38,238 bases of DNA from SZUA-254 sp031379665 (lineage in GTDB: Bacteria > Bacteroidota > Ignavibacteria > UBA10030 > SZUA-254). Within the stretch, counting starts at the first letter, position 1, and every line of letters starts with the position of its first letter. The notes below the pieces were generated by a model. The model was not told the DNA's origin, did not search any database, and saw only the letters and a program-made list of their open reading frames with translations. The translations under genes and the position numbers were made by a program. Where the stretch lies: assembly GCA_031379665.1 (NCBI GenBank), contig JANNFI010000123.1, forward strand, positions 1-38,238. Reading direction: 5' to 3'. Positions 33,166 through 38,238 of the stretch are shown piece by piece.

Positions 33166-33239
33166 TAGCGGAGGAGGGAGTCGAACCCCCGACACACGGA
33201 TTATGATTCCGTTGCTCTAACCAACTGAGCTACTCCGCC
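33166..33239 (-). tRNA. tRNA with CAU anticodon, probably elongator tRNA-Met
   Basis: A 74-base cloverleaf is complete: acceptor GGCGGAG with CTCCGCT (a G1-U72 wobble), D stem GCTC/GAGC, anticodon stem ACGGA/TCCGT around ATCATAA with CAT at 33205-33203, T arm GGGGG-TTCGACT-CCCTC with one G-U pair, and discriminator A73. CCA is not encoded. The acceptor and T-stem resemble Bacteroidota elongator tRNA-Met. A tRNA-Ile2 reading, in which C34 is modified by TilS, cannot be excluded and is interesting because tilS lies directly downstream. It does not have initiator features (no C1-A72 mismatch and no three G-C pairs in the anticodon stem). Confidence 0.9.
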
Positions 33240-33251
33240 AAAAACCGTTGA

Positions 33252-33280
33252 AAGATACGGGAAAAACCCATCATAAGCAA
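33252..33280 (-). promoter_or_regulatory. Probable promoter of the tRNA(CAU) gene
   Basis: On the minus strand TTGCTT (33280-33275), 17 bases and TATCTT (33257-33252) precede the tRNA first base by 12 bases, the ideal distance for a stable RNA. TATCTTTC also matches the Bacteroidota -7 pattern TAnnTTTG at seven of eight positions. Confidence 0.65.
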
Positions 33281-33299
33281 GAATTTAACGCATTTTCAT

Positions 33300-33328
33300 T
33301 TGATTCTGCTGATAATTCTTAATACCTT
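33300..33328 (+). promoter_or_regulatory. Probable promoter of the small unknown gene
   Basis: TTGATT (33300-33305), 17 bases and TACCTT (33323-33328) lie about 65 bases before the ATG at 33394. It faces away from the tRNA promoter at 33252-33280, so the two make a compact divergent control region. Confidence 0.5.
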
Positions 33329-33393
33329 GATCGGTGCGGTAGCGGGACATCGATCACGAGATAATCCGTTCTTCAACGAAAGGATGAGGTGCC

Positions 33394-33741
33394 ATGGGCG
33401 CGGCAGGACACTCACTGACTACCATCGTTGCGTCAGCGGAACGCGTCCCGCACATCCGGAGGATCGATGTGAGGCAGGGTGACTGGCTCCTGGTGAAAAC
33501 CCGGAATTCCCTCTACACAATACTCGTCGGGACGTGCGGGACCTGCAGGGTTTCGGGCGGATGGTTTGACCGGCGCGGAAAATCACCGATGAGCACCACC
33601 GTCGCGGGCGTCACGTGGGGTGGCAGCGTCATCAAGGTGGACCTCCTCGCGGCCATCGGCCTGTGCATCGAATTCGGAAACAGGCTCATCACAACCGAGG
33701 CGCGGCGGATCGTCCTGCTCCGCAGGGAATCGCTCAACTGA
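33394..33741 (+). CDS. Small conserved hypothetical protein (SGGWFDR / TWGGS / EFGN motifs)
   Basis: A 115-residue protein whose function I do not know. It has no signal peptide or membrane segment and looks beta-rich. Notable motifs are GDWLLVKTRNSLYTI, SGGWFDRRGKSP, GVTWGGSVIKVDLLAAIGL and CIEFGNRLITTEARRIVLL, and a pair of cysteines (GTCGTC) sits mid-protein. I recall similar small proteins from several bacterial phyla, but no named domain. The coding case is strong: AAGGATGAGG precedes the ATG, a promoter-like sequence lies upstream, and the reading frame is unbroken in GC-rich DNA. The downstream gene starts 74 bases later. Confidence 0.75.
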   Translation: MGAAGHSLTTIVASAERVPHIRRIDVRQGDWLLVKTRNSLYTILVGTCGTCRVSGGWFDRRGKSPMSTTVAGVTWGGSVIKVDLLAAIGLCIEFGNRLITTEARRIVLLRRESLN

Positions 33742-33815
33742 CGAAACCGACGGTACCTCGCGGCATCTTCCCTGACGGCGAAACGCTGACACTTCCCCGA
33801 AAGACCGGAATACAA

Positions 33816-35621
33816 ATGAACGATGTAAACAAACAGCGGCGGATGGCGGCTCCATTCGCGCTGATACTTCTCCTCGTGCTGGAATCCGGCGCAGTCGGAC
33901 ACCCGGGCGGCGGAGAACCGCCACACGCGCAGCCCGGCGCACCCGCCGATACCGCACTCCAGAACGGGGTGGTGGCGGGAATGGTGGAAACGTTCACGGC
34001 GGATTACGGGAGCCTCGACAGGTTTTTTAGCGCGCCATACTCGCCGGTCCGCGCCGAACGGATGTCGGCATTCTACCGGAGCTGGATCTCCCGGCTCGAC
34101 TCGCTGACGTTCAGCGGACTGAGCCAGCAGGAGAAGGTCGATGAAGTATTGTTCCGGAATACGCTGGGACACGAACTCAAGCAACTCCAGACATCCGCCG
34201 CGCGGTTCGCGGAGATGCTCCCGCTGATTCCGTTTGCGCCGCGGCTCGTGGCGCTCGAGAACGATCGCCGCGCGCTCAAGCCCGTCGATCCGGAAGCCGC
34301 CGCCGCCCTCCTGAACGACGTCAAGAAGTCACTGCTCGAGACGAGGGCCCGCTACGATTCCCTCGCGACGATCGGAAAGCCGGGGGTGAAGAAAACCGTC
34401 GCCTACCGGGCCGCGCGCGCGATTGGCGAGGTGCAGACGACGCTCGCCGGGTGGTTCGCCTACCACGACGGGTACGACCCCGATTTCTACTGGTGGGTGA
34501 AGGCCCCATACTCCGCGCTCGACTCCATACTCGGCGAGTATGCGGGATTCGTGAGGGAGATACTGGTCGGCGTGAAGCCCGACGACCGGACGACCATCAT
34601 CGGCGACCCGATCGGGCGCGACGCCCTCCTGGAGGAGCTGCGGCACGAGATGATACCGTACAGCCCCGACGAACTCATCGAGATCGCGAAGAAGGAGATG
34701 GCGTGGTGCGAAAATGAAATGCGAAAGGCCTCGAATGACATGGGGTTCGGCGACGATTGGAAAAAGGCGCTCGAGAAGGTGAAGGGGCTCCACGTCGAGC
34801 CGGGGGCACAGCCCGCGCTGATCAAGGAACTGGCCGACGAAGCGGTGGGGTTTCTCGAAGAGCGCAACCTCCTGACCATCCCGTCTCTGGCGAAGGAAAC
34901 CTGGCGGATGGAGATGCTCAGTCCCGAGCAACAGATGGTCTCGCCCTTCTTCCTCGGCGGCGAAGTTATCCAGGTCTCGTTCCCCACGAGCGGGATGAGC
35001 CACGAACAGAAGATGATGAGTATGCGCGGGAACAACGTCCACTTCGCGCGCGCGACCGTCCACCACGAGCTGATCCCGGGTCACCACCTCCAGGGTTTCA
35101 TGAACCAGAGATACCGGACCTACCGTTGGGTGTTCGGGACTCCATTCTGGACCGAGGGGTGGGCACTCTATTGGGAGCTCCTGCTCTGGGACCTGAATTT
35201 TGCGAAGACGGCCGAGAACAGGGTCGGGATGCTCTTCTGGAGGATGCACCGATGTGCGCGAATCATCTTCTCGCTCAGTTTTCACCAGGAGACGATGACT
35301 CCCCAGGAGTGTGTCGACTTTCTCGTCGACCGCGTCGGGCACGAGAGGGACAATGCGACGGCTGAAGTGCGGCGTTCGTTGCGCGGCGACTACGGACCTC
35401 TCTACCAGTGCGCGTACCTGCTCGGGGGGCTCCAGATCCGGGCGCTCCGGCGAGAGCTCGTCGAATCGGGAACGATGACGGACCGCGATTTCCACGACAC
35501 CATTCTCAGGAACAACAGTATGCCGATCGAGATGGTGCGCGCCCTCCTCACCGGCGGTGATGTTCGCCGCGACCACCAGCCGGCGTGGAGGTTTTACGAC
35601 CAGAACCAGCCGAAACGATAA
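33816..35621 (+). CDS. DUF885 family, secreted metallopeptidase-like protein
   Basis: A 601-residue protein with an N-terminal signal-like segment (RRMAAPFALILLLVLESGAV, about residues 9-28), so probably exported. The DUF885 hallmark VHHELIPGHHLQ has its His417-Glu418 and His423-His424 in the HExxPGHH arrangement, a zinc-metallopeptidase-like motif, with further conserved blocks such as EGWALYWE near residue 446. DUF885 proteins resemble gluzincin peptidases, but a substrate is rarely known. ATG at 33816 was chosen; the upstream frame is not conserved-looking. It lies between the small unknown gene and a beta-barrel gene, on the same strand. Confidence 0.88.
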   Translation: MNDVNKQRRMAAPFALILLLVLESGAVGHPGGGEPPHAQPGAPADTALQNGVVAGMVETFTADYGSLDRFFSAPYSPVRAERMSAFYRSWISRLDSLTFSGLSQQEKVDEVLFRNTLGHELKQLQTSAARFAEMLPLIPFAPRLVALENDRRALKPVDPEAAAALLNDVKKSLLETRARYDSLATIGKPGVKKTVAYRAARAIGEVQTTLAGWFAYHDGYDPDFYWWVKAPYSALDSILGEYAGFVREILVGVKPDDRTTIIGDPIGRDALLEELRHEMIPYSPDELIEIAKKEMAWCENEMRKASNDMGFGDDWKKALEKVKGLHVEPGAQPALIKELADEAVGFLEERNLLTIPSLAKETWRMEMLSPEQQMVSPFFLGGEVIQVSFPTSGMSHEQKMMSMRGNNVHFARATVHHELIPGHHLQGFMNQRYRTYRWVFGTPFWTEGWALYWELLLWDLNFAKTAENRVGMLFWRMHRCARIIFSLSFHQETMTPQECVDFLVDRVGHERDNATAEVRRSLRGDYGPLYQCAYLLGGLQIRALRRELVESGTMTDRDFHDTILRNNSMPIEMVRALLTGGDVRRDHQPAWRFYDQNQPKR

Positions 35622-35669
35622 CCGCGGGACCATCCGGCGGAGACGACCACCGATGGAAGGAGATATCCA

Positions 35670-36296
35670 ATGAACACGACGAACCGAAGAGCGACACGCG
35701 CACTGAGCGCCATCATGGCGATCCTTTCGTTCTTTATCGTCCAACCGGGAATCCTCCGCTCGCAGGTCCAGGACCACGAAGAGGGTTTCTTTCTGCGGCT
35801 CTCGGCCGGCGGGGGAGCCGCCAGCACCGAGGTGACCGACGGCGCCAACACGGTCGGCTTCTCAGGTTCAGCCGGAGACATCAACTTCGCGATCGGGGGC
35901 ATCGTCGCATCCAATCTCGCCCTCCACGGCACGCTCTTCGGTTGGACCATCACCGAACCCGACATCGAGGTCAACGGCCAGACTCTCAGCACGGACGGAG
36001 ACCTCACCCTCGGGGCGCTCGGAGCGGGGGTCACCTACTACTTTATGCCGGTCAACATCTATCTCTCCGGGTCGGTGGGGTTCGGGCGTCTTGAATACAA
36101 GCAGGGGAGCGTCGAGGGAGGGTCATTGCGGGGGCTTGTCTTCGACGCCACGGTCGGGAAGGAGTGGTGGGTGGGTGATTCGTGGGGTCTCGGCGTGGCC
36201 CTCGGCCTGGGATTGCACTCGATCCCGGAAGAGGGTGTGGACGACAACTGGTCGGGGGGTAGCGTCACCCTCAGGTTCACCGCAACGATGAATTGA
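35670..36296 (+). CDS. Outer membrane beta-barrel protein
   Basis: A 208-residue protein with a signal peptide (about residues 1-32, hydrophobic core ALSAIMAILSFFIV). The rest has alternating, Gly- and aromatic-rich strands such as GFFLRLSAGGGAA, NLALHGTLFGWTI, GVTYYFMPVNIYLSGSVG and SWGLGVALGLGLHS, ending in a strand RFTATMN. This suggests a small eight-stranded barrel (OmpX/OmpW-like group), though the last residue is Asn rather than the usual aromatic. AAGGAG stands seven bases before the ATG. No function can be assigned. Confidence 0.8.
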   Translation: MNTTNRRATRALSAIMAILSFFIVQPGILRSQVQDHEEGFFLRLSAGGGAASTEVTDGANTVGFSGSAGDINFAIGGIVASNLALHGTLFGWTITEPDIEVNGQTLSTDGDLTLGALGAGVTYYFMPVNIYLSGSVGFGRLEYKQGSVEGGSLRGLVFDATVGKEWWVGDSWGLGVALGLGLHSIPEEGVDDNWSGGSVTLRFTATMN

Positions 36297-36317
36297 CGCA
36301 ACCGAAGGAGATCTCCG

Positions 36318-37070
36318 ATGCACATGCGGCTCCTCAATGTCGACATCAACAAGGACGGAATTCCCCTCCTCACGCGGCTCTATGAGGAGAAGGTGGTCAC
36401 AGCGCTCGCGCGGGTCGGTGGCTGCCGTTTCGCCGGGTTGATGCAAAGTGTCGAGCAGGCGGAGCGATGCCTCTCGTTGACTCTCTGGGACTCCGAGGTG
36501 GCCGCGACGGCTTACGAGGGCTCGGGAGTCTACGCCGACCTCATCAACGAATCGAAAATATTCTTTTCGCCCTCGGTCGAGTACACCATCAAACTCTCCG
36601 AGGACCTTCAGGTTGAGTACGTCCCCGTGAGCAACGAGCCGGTGGTTCACGCATACCCCATCGCCGCCGCGAGCGAGCCGGAGAAGGAGGAGGGCGACCT
36701 CTCGCCGGTCCTGTGGCTGAGGATCGTTTCGCTGACGATCCTCCCGGGGATGATGGACGAGTTCAAGAAGCTTTACATCGCCCATTCCATTCCGGCGCTC
36801 CGTTCGGCGCCGGGATGCCGCCACGTCTACCTCCTCGAGAACGACAAGAAGGGGGACGAGGTTTTTTCGGTCACGATCTGGGAATCGCAGGAACACGCCG
36901 AAGCATACGAACGCAGCGGGGTGTTCGACCGACTGATCGATCTCCAGAAACACACGTTCTGCGCCCACGCGCAGGGGCAACTCCTCGACGGCGGCGCGGC
37001 GAAATCCCGGGGCACCGGCGATGTCCTGGTGGAGCATTACACGATTCTGACGGGACGCAGCTTCGGCTGA
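36318..37070 (+). CDS. Tandem antibiotic biosynthesis monooxygenase (ABM) fold protein
   Basis: A 250-residue soluble protein that contains two ABM-like ferredoxin-fold repeats: about residues 1-105 (RLYEEKVVTALARVGGCRFAG, then SLTLWDSEVAATAYEGSG) and about 130-220 (LRIVSLTILPGMMDEFKKLY, then SVTIWESQEHAEAYERSG). The W-(D/E)-S...A-A-YE-SG ending is repeated in both halves, showing internal duplication. Members include quinol monooxygenases and heme-degrading enzymes, but many are of unknown role, so none is assigned. AAGGAG is seven bases before the ATG, and the gene is 21 bases after the beta-barrel gene. Confidence 0.85.
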   Translation: MHMRLLNVDINKDGIPLLTRLYEEKVVTALARVGGCRFAGLMQSVEQAERCLSLTLWDSEVAATAYEGSGVYADLINESKIFFSPSVEYTIKLSEDLQVEYVPVSNEPVVHAYPIAAASEPEKEEGDLSPVLWLRIVSLTILPGMMDEFKKLYIAHSIPALRSAPGCRHVYLLENDKKGDEVFSVTIWESQEHAEAYERSGVFDRLIDLQKHTFCAHAQGQLLDGGAAKSRGTGDVLVEHYTILTGRSFG

Positions 37071-37144
37071 TCGTCCGGTATGCGGGGAGCCAGTTCGTCC
37101 CGCGGCATTCGCACACCACCTTTCAATTCCTGCACCGGAGACCG

Positions 37145-38102
37145 ATGATGTCACCCGCTGTGATCGCATTCAGGGCCGTACTCACGCTCGTCGTGGCCAC
37201 CTGCGCCGTTTCAACCCTCCCGGCGCAGAAAGCCGACATCGTCCTGGTGAATGGGGTCATCCACACGATGGACAGCTCGCGCCCCTCTGCAAGCGCCCTC
37301 GCGATCACTGAAAACAGGATCGTCTTTGTGGGGTCGGACGGTGGAGCCGGCGCGCTCGCCGGGGAAAATACCGAGGTGATCGACCTCGCCGGAAGGACCG
37401 TCGTCCCCGGGTTCATCGAAAGCCACGGACACCTCATCGGCCTCGGGTATTTCCGCCAGCGCCTCGAGCTCGGCGAGACGCAAAATTACGACGAGATCGT
37501 CCGGATGGTCGCCGACGCCGTGAAGCGCGCGCGCCCCGGCGAGTGGATCCAGGGGAGAGGGTGGCACCAGAGCAAGTGGGACTCACGGCCGGCGCCCGAG
37601 GTCCGTGGTTTTCAAACGCACGACGCGTTGAGCGCGGTCTCACCCGACAACCCCGTCTGGCTCCGGCACGCGAGCGGCCACGCGGCGATCGCGAACGCCC
37701 GCGCGATGGAGATCGCCGGCGTCGGCCCGGGTACGACCTCACCGCACGGCGGTGAAATCATCAGGGATTCGCTCGGTCGGGCGACCGGAATTTTCGTGGA
37801 GCTTGCCCAGTCGATCATCGGGAACGCCATCGCACCGGCGACCCGGGTCTCCGACCAGAAGGCGCTCGACGCGGCCGTCGCGGAGTGTCTCTCGAAAGGC
37901 GTGACGACGTTTGTCGACGCCGGGGCGGACCGGTCACAGATTGCGCTTTACCGCGACAACGCCGACAGCGGTAGGCTCGCGATGAGGATCTGGTCGATGG
38001 TCGGAGGCCGCGACGACATCGCCCGGGAGGAGCTCTTCGCGGGGCCCCCGGACCCCGGCTCGCCCGGGGGTTTCCTCGCCGTGAGGGCGATCAAGCTCTC
38101 GA
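37145..38102 (+). CDS. Amidohydrolase, YtcJ-like (partial, cut by the terminal palindrome)
   Basis: The N-terminal 319 or so codons of a metal-dependent amidohydrolase of the YtcJ/Amidohydro_3 group. It has a signal peptide-like start (VLTLVVATCAVSTLPAQ), so the protein may be exported. The metal-binding HxH is in VPGFIESHGHLIGLG, and DIVLVNGVIHTMD and LRHASGHAAIANA follow the family. The gene is open to the window end without a stop, but from 38103 the sequence turns back on itself, so only sequence up to about 38102 is genuine. A second ATG at 37148 has better ribosome-binding-site spacing. GGAG is at 37137-37140. Confidence 0.88.
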
Positions 38103-38238
38103 GGGCCCCGTCCATCGAGAGCTTGATCGCCCTCACGGCGAGGAAACCCCCGGGCGAGCCGGGGTCCGGGGGCCCCGCGAAGAGCTCCTCCCGGGCGATG
38201 TCGTCGCGGCCTCCGACCATCGACCAGATCCTCATCGC
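37979..38238. repeat. Perfect 124-bp inverted repeat with 12-base centre (fold-back)
   Basis: The left arm 37979-38102 is exactly complementary to the right arm 38115-38238, with 12 bases between (38103-38114). The arms lie inside coding sequence of an amidohydrolase, and the right arm ends precisely at the window end. A natural palindrome of this perfection inside a conserved enzyme would be very unlikely, so it is best read as a template-switch or assembly fold-back artefact. Confidence 0.95.

Noticed and set aside
33615..33815. N-terminal extension of the DUF885 protein upstream of 33816
   Set aside because: This frame overlaps the small unknown gene, has no ribosome-binding site and would bury the signal peptide 67 residues inside.
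37948..38235. A 95-codon minus-strand gene at the window end
   Set aside because: Its first residues repeat the amidohydrolase peptide because it is the mirror copy created by the palindrome; it is not a separate gene.
37979..38238. Palindrome as a natural attachment site, cruciform or terminal inverted repeat
   Set aside because: It lies inside an amidohydrolase reading frame, is flawless over 124 bases and ends exactly at the window end; an artefact explains it better.

Overview
The window is a GC-rich stretch of bacterial chromosome, probably a metagenome contig, from the Bacteroidota/Chlorobiota/Ignavibacteria side of the tree. Three things point there: the order secY-map-infA-rpmJ-rpsM-rpsK-rpsD-rpoA-rplQ with no adk, the sequence style of RpoA, and a DUF4905-like protein. 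The species cannot be named from the sequence. Both ends look artificial. The first 19 bases are a pure AT repeat that interrupts rpsS. The last 260 bases are a perfect 124-bp inverted repeat inside an amidohydrolase gene, which looks like a fold-back chimera.

Layout. Positions 18-12249 (+) hold the S10-spc-alpha ribosomal superoperon from the end of rpsS to rplQ, with secY, map, infA and rpoA. A tRNA-Gln(UUG) gene lies between rplR and rpsE. A strong intrinsic terminator (12277-12307) ends the unit. A promoter at 12334-12362 then starts a second dense unit (12404-23721, +): leuS, two glycosyltransferases, an MsbA-like ABC exporter, an O-antigen ligase-like protein, a third glycosyltransferase, a DUF1844 protein, nadK, radA and rdgB. 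These genes overlap or nearly touch, so surface-polysaccharide and housekeeping genes are probably co-transcribed. A third unit (23823-28390, +) has its own promoter and encodes a DUF4905-like protein, a PhzF-family protein, a membrane Fe-S oxidoreductase and a rhomboid protease.

From 28430 to 33239 genes lie on the minus strand: a tRNA with CAU anticodon, tilS, ftsH, a polyprenol/diacylglycerol kinase-like membrane protein and a long GroES-like protein. Divergent promoters near 33252-33328 separate this block from a last plus-strand group: a small conserved unknown protein, a DUF885 metallopeptidase-like protein, a small beta-barrel protein, a tandem antibiotic-monooxygenase-fold protein and a truncated YtcJ-like amidohydrolase.

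I found no CRISPR array, insertion sequence, prophage, toxin-antitoxin pair or defence island, and no convincing new multi-gene system. The observations most worth a second look are the tRNA-Gln embedded in the ribosomal operon, the tRNA terminator that overlaps the apparent start of tilS, the GroES-like paralogue beside ftsH, the small unknown gene at 33394, and the terminal palindrome, which matters for how the last gene is read.
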